Of a DNA stretch of 8,476 nucleotides, positions 1 through 5,804 are shown piece by piece. This DNA comes from Campylobacteraceae bacterium (GTDB lineage Bacteria > Campylobacterota > Campylobacteria > Campylobacterales > Campylobacteraceae). Position 1 is the stretch's first letter. Every line of letters begins with the position of its first letter. A program made the translations under genes and the position numbers. The notes under the pieces are model-generated. The model saw only the letters and a program-made list of their open reading frames with translations. It was not told the DNA's origin and made no database searches. Location of the stretch: positions 1-8,476 of the forward strand of contig JAAYLJ010000163.1 in assembly GCA_012521935.1 (NCBI GenBank). The letters are read 5' to 3'.

Positions 1-232
1 TCATTGAAGGAACACCATAAACAATCACTTGCCCAGATTGTCCACCAGAAGCAAAAGCATAATACTCATCATGCACTCCACTTGGATTGTAAACCTTAAG
101 TGCTGAAATGGCATCTTCCTCACTAAGGCCTCTTTCTTTCATTACCCTTTCAAATTCACTTTTTGCATGAGAAAAAGTAGAAATTAAAATGATTGTAAAA
201 ACTGTTAAAAATAGTTTAATTGCCCCTCTCAT
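1..232 (-). CDS. nosZ: Nitrous oxide reductase NosZ, N-terminal part (runs off the left edge)
   Basis: About 77 codons are visible, starting at the ATG at 232-230. NosZ is the periplasmic multicopper enzyme that reduces N2O to N2 as the last step of denitrification. Residues 1-23 form a Sec-type signal peptide: Met-Arg-Gly start, a hydrophobic core and a Ser-His-Ala end. No twin-arginine motif is present, which is the known hallmark of clade II (atypical) NosZ. The mature start is rich in charge (KSEFERVMKERGLSEEDA). It is followed by HDEYYAFASGGQSGQV and IVYGVPSM, which I recognise as the N-terminal beta-propeller strand of NosZ. A strong AAGGAGG lies 5 bases before the ATG. The gene follows the membrane cytochrome gene after 18 bases, so the two are almost certainly co-transcribed. 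Copper ligands and any C-terminal haem domain are outside the window. The family call is secure from the conserved SGGQSGQV block; the clade is inferred from the signal peptide. Confidence 0.9.
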   Translation of the reverse strand, partial: MRGAIKLFLTVFTIILISTFSHAKSEFERVMKERGLSEEDAISALKVYNPSGVHDEYYAFASGGQSGQVIVYGVPSM

Positions 233-237
233 CTCCC

Positions 238-245
238 CCTCCTTT
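238..245 (-). promoter_or_regulatory. Shine-Dalgarno of nosZ
   Basis: On the minus strand this reads AAAGGAGG, 5 bases before the nosZ ATG and inside the 18-base gap after the upstream cytochrome gene. It is one of the strongest ribosome sites in the window and fixes the nosZ start. Confidence 0.75.
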
Positions 246-250
246 AAATT

Positions 251-1456
251 TTAAAAACTTTTGCTCTCTTCATAAAGAGCCTCTAACTCATCCTTGCTTA
301 AGCTTTCAACAATTTCCATGTGTAGCTCATCTTCTAATCCCTTAAAATAAACATCTCTTTCAAGGTTTTTCACTGAAGGCCCAACTGAGCCCTCTCCTTG
401 CGCCCCATGACAAGATGAACATCTAGTTTTGTAAATTGTACTTACTTTTACTAAGGCAGAAGTAGGGATATTTCTCTCTAGTTTTTTCACTTCACTAACA
501 CTTTTGTCTTCCTCTTTTTTCTCCTCTTTAACTTCAGCTTGTTTTTCAATGGTTATTGCTTCCATCTCTTTTTTAATACTTAATCCATTTATGTCTGAGT
601 GGAGTAAAAAGTAAAAAAGATACCCAAAAAATAAAGATGAAACCAAAGTAGCTACCCAACCAAATTTAATCCTATATTTACCAAAAGTTTTTTGCTTAAA
701 AAATAGCGCTAAGGCTGAGAGTGCAGAGATGATTAAAAGTAACCAAAACCCATTTTCAGGATAGGAAACAGTGGTAAATTGTGCTACCCTCCCCTCCCCA
801 ATGACAACTGGCATAAAGGGTTTTATAGTGATGGCTCCATCTACTAAATCATGCCCAAAAAGATATAGCCAGTAAACATAAATGATTAAAAATGCAAAAG
901 GAGTAACTATTGGCGCTACCATTACCCAATCAAGGATTTTTTTCTCATGCATAAGAAAAAGAAACATAAAAGCAGACATGCCAACTAAAAGATATGGTAC
1001 AAGAGATCTTTCAAATTTAGCACCCTCGTCCATTGGCTTCATGCCTATGTAGTGGTTGATTGTATCCATCTCATGCACCTCTCCACTAAGTCCATCCATA
1101 TGGATAAAAACTGGCAATCCTTGAGGAAAAGCTTCTATGGGGTAATTTGGAGCAAAAAGAGAAAATCTCCACACTGGAACTGATATAGCTCCTATTTCAT
1201 GATAGTTTTCAATTCGTTTTCTTAAATCATTTGCTTGATCTTTAGACACACTTAAATTTGAGTATCTATCTTGTGAATAAAAATTCCAAACCTTATATGT
1301 TGCTTCAGGAAACTCTGGAATTAAAGAGAGTTTTTGCATGGACTTAATCTCATCTTGAATATTATGAAAATAGACTGCTGGCACTGTAAAATAGTATGTT
1401 AATAGAGCAAATGCTAAAAAAGCAAAGATCTTATATGATAAAAATTTTTTATACAT
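251..1456 (-). CDS. Polytopic membrane protein with C-terminal c-type haem domain, directly upstream of nosZ (NosB-like candidate)
   Basis: 401 residues. A hydrophobic anchor (about 9-30) is followed by a probably periplasmic domain (31-150) and four further membrane segments near 152-169, 175-199, 236-253 and 265-285. Next comes a charged Lys/Glu-rich linker (about 304-328), then a small cytochrome c domain with one haem site, CSSCH at 346-350. Between segments three and four lies GHDLVDGAITIKPFMP, a Gly-His and Pro-rich stretch that may be functional. The protein ends only 51 residues after the haem site. Met380 in the short tail is the most obvious sixth haem ligand. The haem domain should face the periplasm, because c-type haem is attached there. 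Position just before nosZ suggests a role in passing electrons from the quinone or cytochrome pool to NosZ, or in NosZ assembly. Topology resembles the NosB-type membrane proteins of clade II nos clusters, but I cannot confirm orthology, and NosB is usually described as lying after nosZ. The start has GAAGGA about 9 bases upstream. Confidence 0.75.
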   Translation of the reverse strand: MYKKFLSYKIFAFLAFALLTYYFTVPAVYFHNIQDEIKSMQKLSLIPEFPEATYKVWNFYSQDRYSNLSVSKDQANDLRKRIENYHEIGAISVPVWRFSLFAPNYPIEAFPQGLPVFIHMDGLSGEVHEMDTINHYIGMKPMDEGAKFERSLVPYLLVGMSAFMFLFLMHEKKILDWVMVAPIVTPFAFLIIYVYWLYLFGHDLVDGAITIKPFMPVVIGEGRVAQFTTVSYPENGFWLLLIISALSALALFFKQKTFGKYRIKFGWVATLVSSLFFGYLFYFLLHSDINGLSIKKEMEAITIEKQAEVKEEKKEEDKSVSEVKKLERNIPTSALVKVSTIYKTRCSSCHGAQGEGSVGPSVKNLERDVYFKGLEDELHMEIVESLSKDELEALYEESKSF

Positions 1457-1487
1457 AACATTAGTCCTTCAAATAGTTTAGATTTTT

Positions 1488-1517
1488 ATTCTATCAAAGT
1501 AAAGAGAAAAAACTCTT
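1488..1517 (-). promoter_or_regulatory. Probable nos operon promoter with overlapping dyad
   Basis: On the minus strand a TAGAAT -10-like hexamer (1493-1488) sits about 30 bases before the cytochrome gene start. No good -35 hexamer is present at the expected distance, which is common in Campylobacterota sigma-70 promoters that rely on T-rich upstream tracts; such tracts are present. The -35 position is instead covered by an inverted repeat, AAGAG-N6-CTCTT (1502-1517), a possible regulator site. The -10 call is moderate and the operator is inference only. Confidence 0.35.
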
Positions 1518-1546
1518 AAAAAATATTGCAAAAAAACTATTTTAAC

Positions 1547-1573
1547 TTGCACAAAGAGTAATAAACCTATAAT
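1547..1573 (+). promoter_or_regulatory. thiC promoter
   Basis: A perfect TATAAT -10 lies at 1568-1573. A TTGCAC -35-like hexamer at 1547-1552 gives a short 15-base spacer. Transcription would begin near 1580, about 13 bases before the riboswitch aptamer. The position right before a TPP riboswitch supports it. The -35 assignment is weaker than the -10. Confidence 0.6.
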
Positions 1574-1578
1574 GTCCT

Positions 1579-1593
1579 ACTTGCACTGCAAGT
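1579..1593 (+). repeat. Perfect inverted repeat at the predicted thiC transcription start
   Basis: ACTTGCA (1579-1585) and TGCAAGT (1587-1593) form a perfect 7-base dyad around C1586. The same ACTTGCA also occurs upstream at 1545-1551, overlapping the proposed -35. In RNA it could fold as a 6-bp hairpin with a 3-base loop that abuts the aptamer's P1 stem. It could act as a DNA operator, as a 5' RNA-stabilising hairpin, or be chance. Confidence 0.5.
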
Positions 1594-1678
1594 TGCTAGG
1601 AGTGCTCGTTTGAGCTGAGAGAGGTTTTTGCCTCGATCCTTAAAACCTGATCTGGATAATGCCAGCGTAGGAAAGCAA
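1593..1678 (+). ncRNA. TPP (THI-box) riboswitch aptamer
   Basis: The aptamer binds thiamine pyrophosphate and lowers expression of the downstream thiC. The two conserved halves are plain: CTGAGA at 1615-1620, which grips the pyrimidine ring, and CTGGATAATGCCAGCGTAGG at 1652-1671, whose P5 region holds the pyrophosphate. Pairings I can trace are P1 TTGCT 1593-1597 with AGCAA 1674-1678, P2 AGGA 1598-1601 with TCCT 1637-1640, P3 GCTC 1604-1607 with GAGC 1612-1615, an optional P3a GAGG 1621-1624 with CCTC 1631-1634, P4 CCT 1646-1648 with AGG 1669-1671, and P5 CTGG 1652-1655 with CCAG 1662-1665. Every stem of the family is present. No terminator hairpin with a U-run follows it before the gene, so control is more likely at translation start. 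Confidence 0.96.
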
Positions 1679-1715
1679 TCTTCTTACAATTCCCATTTTC
1701 TCAAATCAGGCACTG

Positions 1716-1737
1716 CTCCAAATAAAATCTTAGGAGG
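1716..1737 (+). promoter_or_regulatory. thiC ribosome binding site with possible sequestering stem
   Basis: AGGAGG at 1732-1737, 4 bases before ATG 1742, sets the thiC start. It rules out the open frame upstream (from 1628), which lies inside the riboswitch. CTCC at 1716-1719 can pair with GGAG at 1733-1736 of this site, and is a candidate anti-Shine-Dalgarno of the riboswitch expression platform. The stem is only 4 bp, so the switching role is inference. Confidence 0.6.
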
Positions 1738-1741
1738 AACA

Positions 1742-3016
1742 ATGTCTTACACAACGCAGATGGATGCCGCAAGAAAAGGTATCTTAACACCACAAATGGA
1801 AAATGTTTTAAAGCATGAACCAGTCACAAAAGAGACTCTTTTTGAAAAAATAGCTAGTGGAAAAATTGCCATTCCAGCAAATAAAAATCATAAAAACCTT
1901 TTAGGTGTAGGAATTGGTGAGGGTTTAAAAACAAAGGTAAATGTAAATTTAGGAGTATCAGAAGATTCATTTGATCAAGAGCTTGAACTAGAAAAAGCTA
2001 GACTTAGCATTGAATACAAGGCTGATGCCATCATGGATTTAAGCACATATGGCGACACAAGAGGATTTAGAAAAAGATTGATTGAACTCTCCCCTCTCAT
2101 GATTGGCACAGTTCCTATGTATGACGCAGTTGCAAAACTGGGTAAAAAGGTTGAGAAACTAAGTGTAGATAGTTTATTTGAAGTGGTTGAGTCTCACTGC
2201 AAGGATGGGGTTGATTTTTTGACAATTCATGCAGGACTTACAAGAGTTGCAGCTGAAGTTTATGAAAAAAACCCAAGACTTACTCACATTGTAAGTAGAG
2301 GTGGATCTATTTTATACAGATGGATGAGGGCAAATGATAAAGAGAATCCTTTTTATGAGCATTATGATAGGCTTTTGGAAATTTGCCAAAAGCATGATGT
2401 GACTCTTAGTTTGGGTGATGGCTTAAGGCCTGGGAGTTTAAAAGATGCAACCGACGCGCCGCAAATCCAAGAGTTAATCTTTTTAGGAGAGCTTACTAAA
2501 AGAGCATGGGAACAGAGTGTTCAAGTAATGATAGAAGGCCCTGGGCATGTTCCTATAAATGAGATAGAGGCAAATGTTCTTTTGGAAAAAAAGCTTTGCC
2601 ATGGGGCGCCATTTTATGTTTTAGGGCCTTTGGTTAGTGATATTGCTCCTGGATATGATCATATAACTGCTGCCATAGGTGGGGCGGTTGCAGCAAGTGC
2701 GGGGGCTGATTTTTTATGTTATGTAACTCCAGCTGAGCATTTAAGATTGCCAGATTTAAATGATGTAAAAGAGGGGCTCATTGCTTCAAGGATTGCAGCT
2801 CATGCAGGAGATATTGCAAAAGGGCTTGAAGGGGCCATAGAAAAAGATCATAAAATGAGTGGCTTTAGAGGAAGGCTTGATTGGATGGGGATGTTTAATT
2901 CATGTATTGACCCAGTTAAAGCTAGAGAGTACCGCTCTTCTTCAATGCCCATTGATGGAAATGTTTGTACGATGTGCGGGGATCTTTGCCCTATTAAAAA
3001 TTTAACCCAAAATTAA
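1742..3016 (+). CDS. thiC: Phosphomethylpyrimidine synthase ThiC (short form)
   Basis: 424 residues. ThiC is a radical-SAM 4Fe-4S enzyme that rearranges aminoimidazole ribotide into HMP phosphate, the pyrimidine half of thiamine, in the cytosol. Family blocks in order: YGDTRGFRKRL-like N-terminal barrel region (103-113), FLTIHAG (159-165), SLGDGLRPG (223-231), EGPGHVP (265-271), LGPLVSDIAPGYDHITAAIGG (from about 294), YVTPAEHLRLPD (327-338), and a C-terminal cluster motif with Cys409, Cys412 and Cys416. It lacks the long N-terminal domain of the 600-residue ThiC of enterics and Bacillus, as expected of the short type found in many anaerobes and Campylobacterota. The cluster motif reads CX2CX3C, one residue shorter than the textbook CX2CX4C. 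The short family also includes benzimidazole synthases (BzaF type), but the TPP riboswitch upstream makes thiamine synthesis the right call. The start is set by AGGAGG. A separate promoter precedes the next gene, so thiC may be monocistronic. Confidence 0.95.
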   Translation: MSYTTQMDAARKGILTPQMENVLKHEPVTKETLFEKIASGKIAIPANKNHKNLLGVGIGEGLKTKVNVNLGVSEDSFDQELELEKARLSIEYKADAIMDLSTYGDTRGFRKRLIELSPLMIGTVPMYDAVAKLGKKVEKLSVDSLFEVVESHCKDGVDFLTIHAGLTRVAAEVYEKNPRLTHIVSRGGSILYRWMRANDKENPFYEHYDRLLEICQKHDVTLSLGDGLRPGSLKDATDAPQIQELIFLGELTKRAWEQSVQVMIEGPGHVPINEIEANVLLEKKLCHGAPFYVLGPLVSDIAPGYDHITAAIGGAVAASAGADFLCYVTPAEHLRLPDLNDVKEGLIASRIAAHAGDIAKGLEGAIEKDHKMSGFRGRLDWMGMFNSCIDPVKAREYRSSSMPIDGNVCTMCGDLCPIKNLTQN

Positions 3017-3035
3017 CTTTTTTAAGTCTTCCCTT

Positions 3036-3043
3036 GATACAAT
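3036..3043 (+). promoter_or_regulatory. Probable promoter of the DUF234-flgS pair (extended -10)
   Basis: TGATACAAT carries an extended -10 (TG-N-TACAAT, hexamer 3038-3043), about 20 bases after the thiC stop. No strong -35 is visible; the upstream stretch is T-rich. Transcription would start near 3050, giving a leader of about 18 bases up to the ATC at 3068, long enough to hold the Shine-Dalgarno. Confidence 0.45.
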
Positions 3044-3054
3044 TATTGAAAAAC

Positions 3055-3062
3055 AGGGGGAG
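3055..3062 (+). promoter_or_regulatory. Shine-Dalgarno pointing to an ATC start
   Basis: AGGGGGAG lies 5 bases before ATC 3068. No ATG, GTG or TTG lies within its reach in this frame. The next usual start codon, GTG 3122, is 54 bases later and has only a weak GAGAG before it. Confidence 0.6.
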
Positions 3063-3067
3063 ACTAA

Positions 3068-3928
3068 ATCACTGCTAGAGAGTTTTATTTAACGCTGCCT
3101 CACTTATCACCAGAGAGTTTTGTGGAGTACTACTCAGTTTTTGAAGGCTTCACACCCCCTTTAAAAGATGTAAATTTACCAATTTTAGAGGCCATTAAGA
3201 AATTCATACTATCAAACAAAAATAAGCTTAAAGAAGAGATAGAAAAAAATTTAAGCAACGAAGCAATTTCAATGCTTCATAGGCTAGCAATAGGCGATAG
3301 AAGGATATATTCAGCTTTAAAAAATGAACAACTCTCTCAAACTGAGGGTAGAGAAGTCTATAAAGAGTTGTTTGATAAAAAACTAATCATTTTAGAAGAA
3401 TCAAGAGAGGTTTTACCTCCTAAAAATCCAAGATTTAAACAAAAAAAACATTTAAGAAGGTATCAAGTTCAAGATAAATTGCATTTTTCAAATCAATTTC
3501 ATAGATTTTGGTTTGCATTTTTTTCATCAAATCTTGATCCTAGTTTAGCCATGCAAAGAGTAGAAAAATATTTAGAAACGCATGTTAGTTTAGCTTACGA
3601 ACAGTTAAGTCTTGAGTTTTTAGCGCTTTATCTTAATGAGCCTGATGTTGCCTTGCAAGGAAGCTACTGGGATAGAAAGCATGAAATTGATATTTTAGTA
3701 ACGCTAAAAGATGGAAGAGTAATTGCTGGAGAGTGCAAATGGAAAAGTCGCAGAGTTTGTAAAAATATTTTGACAATTTTACAAAACAAGGCTCAATACG
3801 CTGGTTTAAAAGTTGACTGTTTTGTTCTTTTTTCTAAAAATGGCTTTAGCAAAGAGCTTTTAAGACTTAAAAGCGATAGTGTTTGGCTATTTGATATATC
3901 ATATTTTGAAAGGTTTCTTTATGATTGA
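3068..3928 (+). CDS. DUF234-like protein with PD-(D/E)xK nuclease-type motifs, stand-alone (no ATPase domain)
   Basis: 286 residues if read from ATC 3068; a GTG-initiated form from 3122 would have 268. The frame is closed by TAA at 3065-3067, so no earlier start exists. The N-terminal half (about 20-130) is helical and charged, resembling the winged-helix linker that joins archaeal-type ATPases to DUF234 domains. The C-terminal half has an aromatic FHRFWFAFF segment (about 144-152) and a nuclease-fold signature: a conserved Glu in the helix EQLSLEF (Glu178/Glu183), HEIDIL with Asp208, and GECKWK with Glu222 and Lys224. These match the E...D...ExK order of PD-(D/E)xK folds. I see no Walker A motif, so the ATPase usually fused to DUF234 is absent. 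The stop overlaps the flgS start by 8 bases, so the two are translationally coupled. Cellular role is unknown; a nucleic-acid function is inferred from the fold only. Confidence 0.7.
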   Translation: MTAREFYLTLPHLSPESFVEYYSVFEGFTPPLKDVNLPILEAIKKFILSNKNKLKEEIEKNLSNEAISMLHRLAIGDRRIYSALKNEQLSQTEGREVYKELFDKKLIILEESREVLPPKNPRFKQKKHLRRYQVQDKLHFSNQFHRFWFAFFSSNLDPSLAMQRVEKYLETHVSLAYEQLSLEFLALYLNEPDVALQGSYWDRKHEIDILVTLKDGRVIAGECKWKSRRVCKNILTILQNKAQYAGLKVDCFVLFSKNGFSKELLRLKSDSVWLFDISYFERFLYD

Positions 3929-4937
3929 TGAGAGTCTGCTTAGTTCGTTAAATAGTAGTGAAAAAGAGGCTTTTAAAAAAGGTTTGCAAAACCTAATTGA
4001 TCAAACTTATTTAGTAGAAAAAGAGTATAAAAAACTAAATGAATCATATATTGCTTTAGAGGCTTTTTTAAGACAAATCATCGAAACTTTGCCAGACGCG
4101 CTGTGGGTTTTAGAAGATGGGGGAAATCTTTTTTTGCAAAATAGCGAAGCTTTAGAGATTAGCTCCTTACTACCTAAGATGGATTTGACAAAAAATAGTA
4201 ATGAAATTGAGCACAATGATGCAACCTATTTAGTAAAAACAGTTAAAAAAGGCGATAAAACCATCATTTTAGCAACTGATATAACTGGAGAAAAACGAAA
4301 AGAGAGATTAGCTTCCATGGGACAAGTAGCGGCTCATCTTTCACATGAAATTAGAAACCCCATAGGTTCCATCTCTTTACTTGTTTCATCTTTATATAAA
4401 AGGGTTGATACTAGCTCAAAACCACTTGTTTTGGAGATGAAAAAAGCCATTTGGAGAGTTGAGAGGATAATTAAGGCGACTTTGCTTTTTTCAAAAGGAA
4501 TCCAGCCACAATTTAATAGTTTTTTCTTAAATGAGCTAGCAAATGAGTGTGAACTAGCCTTGCATAATTACTCTTACACTAAGGCAATTACTTTTTCATT
4601 GGAGCTACCAAAAGTATCCATAAAAGGCGACAAAGATCTTTTAGTTTTAGTATTTCAAAACCTTCTTTTTAATGCTATTGATGCCATTGAAGAGAGTGAA
4701 CTTGAAGATGGAAACATAAGTTTTAAGTACTCATTAGCAAATAATTTTCACTTAATTGATGTAATAGATAGTGGAAAAGAGATTTTAAATGAAAGCGTAC
4801 TGTTTGAGCCTTTTAAGACTACAAAAACTAAGGGTAATGGTCTAGGACTAGCTCTTTCATTGCAAATAGTAGAGGCTCATGGAGGTAAAATTGAGCTTTT
4901 AAAAGAGCCTAAAGGTTTTAGAGTTTTAATTCCTTGA
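3921..4937 (+). CDS. flgS: Flagellar two-component sensor histidine kinase FlgS
   Basis: 338 residues, no membrane segment, so cytosolic. The N-terminus (1-50) is helical and probably coiled-coil (LIDQTYLVEKEYKKLNESY). A PAS-like segment follows (51-120, with LPDALWVLEDGGNLFLQN). The dimerisation/phosphoacceptor domain has SHEIRNP with His142. The ATPase domain has an N-box QNLLFNAIDAIE (Asn251), a G1 box DSG (283-285), an F-box FEPFKTTK (295-302) and a G2 box GNGLGLAL (305-312). The N-terminal region and the H-box context (RLASMGQVAAHLSHEIRNPIG-like) match FlgS of Campylobacter and Helicobacter. FlgS phosphorylates the NtrC-type regulator FlgR to switch on sigma-54 (RpoN) rod, hook and flagellin genes in response to the export apparatus and MS-ring/rotor. 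No flgR is adjacent, as is usual in this phylum. I chose ATG 3921 (AAAGG 7 bases upstream) over 3879, which lies deep inside the previous gene. Confidence 0.88.
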   Translation: MIDESLLSSLNSSEKEAFKKGLQNLIDQTYLVEKEYKKLNESYIALEAFLRQIIETLPDALWVLEDGGNLFLQNSEALEISSLLPKMDLTKNSNEIEHNDATYLVKTVKKGDKTIILATDITGEKRKERLASMGQVAAHLSHEIRNPIGSISLLVSSLYKRVDTSSKPLVLEMKKAIWRVERIIKATLLFSKGIQPQFNSFFLNELANECELALHNYSYTKAITFSLELPKVSIKGDKDLLVLVFQNLLFNAIDAIEESELEDGNISFKYSLANNFHLIDVIDSGKEILNESVLFEPFKTTKTKGNGLGLALSLQIVEAHGGKIELLKEPKGFRVLIP

Positions 4938-4991
4938 AATTTTAAACTCTTTAAGATAAACTAATTTAATTTACAAGAGCAAGGAGAGAGG

Positions 4992-5804
4992 GTGTCTAGT
5001 ATTATCGTTGCAACTGATTTATCTAAAAAAAGTGTAGAAATTGTTAAGCAAGCATCTATTTTAGCTAAGGATTTAGGCGCTAATTTACACTTAGTGCATG
5101 TCATCAAAGAGGTAGCTTTCTCAATATTTAACAATCAAAATGATTTTAAAGAGGAAGTTTTTTCTATATTAAAAGATCTTTTTCCAAAAATTGAGGATAA
5201 GTTTTTACATGTAGAGGTTGGTAGGGTTGATGAAGTTGTATCAAACCTTGCAAAAAAAATTGAAGCAAAACTGGTTATTTTAGGTAATTGTGGTGAAGGG
5301 GATGAGCTTAAGAGTCCTTTTGTTGGACGAGATACCAAAGCTTTGGTTAGAAAACTTATAACTCCAGCATTAATTGTTAAAAACATTGGAAGCATAAATG
5401 TAGAAAAGATTTTGATTCCAACAGATTTTAGCGAACAATCAAAATGGCACATAAAAGCAATTAGTTTGCTTTTTCCAAAAGCAAAAATTATCTTAACTCA
5501 TATATATAATTTAAAAAATATTTCAAACTTAAATCTTTACAAGATTGACTCACAAAAGCTTAATGCGCTTAAAGAAGATGAGTTAAAAAGAGTTAAAACA
5601 GTAGCTGATTTTTTCTTAAAAAGTTTAGATTCTAAAGTAGATTTAGCCCTAGAAGAAGGAAAATTAACAGCTTCAACCATCTCTAAAATTGCTTTAAAAA
5701 ATGGTGCAAAAACAGTAGCAATACACACAACAGAAGGGATTAGTCTGTTTGCTTTTGATCTTTTACTTGAAACAGATAATAACCTTTTAATTTCAGCTAT
5801 TTAG
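4992..5804 (+). CDS. Tandem-domain universal stress protein (UspA family)
   Basis: 270 residues, cytosolic, starting at GTG 4992 with AAGGAG 5 bases upstream. Two UspA folds lie in tandem. Domain 1 (about 3-130) opens with IIVATDLSKKS and has the nucleotide-binding loop LGNCGEG...VGRDTKALV (Gly98, Gly101, Gly112), close to the family's GX2GX9G pattern but one residue longer. Domain 2 (about 137-270) opens with KILIPTDFSEQS but has lost the glycine loop: its last part (AIHTTEGISLFAFDLLLETD) offers no GX2GX9G. So domain 1 probably binds ATP and domain 2 probably does not. Proteins of this family aid survival under starvation or oxidative stress, with varied mechanisms. It follows flgS after 54 bases and may share its transcript or have its own weak promoter there. 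Its stop codon lies inside the end of dnaE, which runs the other way. No specific role can be assigned. Confidence 0.85.
   Translation: MSSIIVATDLSKKSVEIVKQASILAKDLGANLHLVHVIKEVAFSIFNNQNDFKEEVFSILKDLFPKIEDKFLHVEVGRVDEVVSNLAKKIEAKLVILGNCGEGDELKSPFVGRDTKALVRKLITPALIVKNIGSINVEKILIPTDFSEQSKWHIKAISLLFPKAKIILTHIYNLKNISNLNLYKIDSQKLNALKEDELKRVKTVADFFLKSLDSKVDLALEEGKLTASTISKIALKNGAKTVAIHTTEGISLFAFDLLLETDNNLLISAI

Noticed and set aside
1457..1560. FNR or NssR binding palindrome in the nos-thiC control region
   Set aside because: Only single half-sites (TTAAC at 1542-1546, TTGAT-like on the minus strand) occur, with no properly spaced partner.
1628..1741. Upstream extension of the thiC reading frame by 38 codons
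   Set aside because: It begins inside the TPP aptamer and reads unlike ThiC; AGGAGG points to ATG 1742.
3017..3067. Possible terminator after thiC around the T-run at 3018-3023
   Set aside because: No stable G/C-containing hairpin precedes the T-run; the stretch is better explained as the next gene's promoter and ribosome site.
3879..3920. Earlier ATG for flgS
   Set aside because: It would overlap the previous gene by 50 bases and has no ribosome site, and the added residues do not resemble the FlgS N-terminus; ATG 3921 has AAAGG upstream.
4007..4216. Small antisense reading frames inside flgS, the stress protein gene and dnaE
   Set aside because: They are Ser/Phe/Leu-rich mirror frames of A/T-rich genes, without ribosome sites or recognisable domains.
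4938..4991. Possible promoter for the stress protein gene (A/T-rich hexamers such as TAAGAT and TTTAAT)
   Set aside because: In a stretch this A/T-rich, several hexamers match by chance and none has a paired -35 or extended -10.
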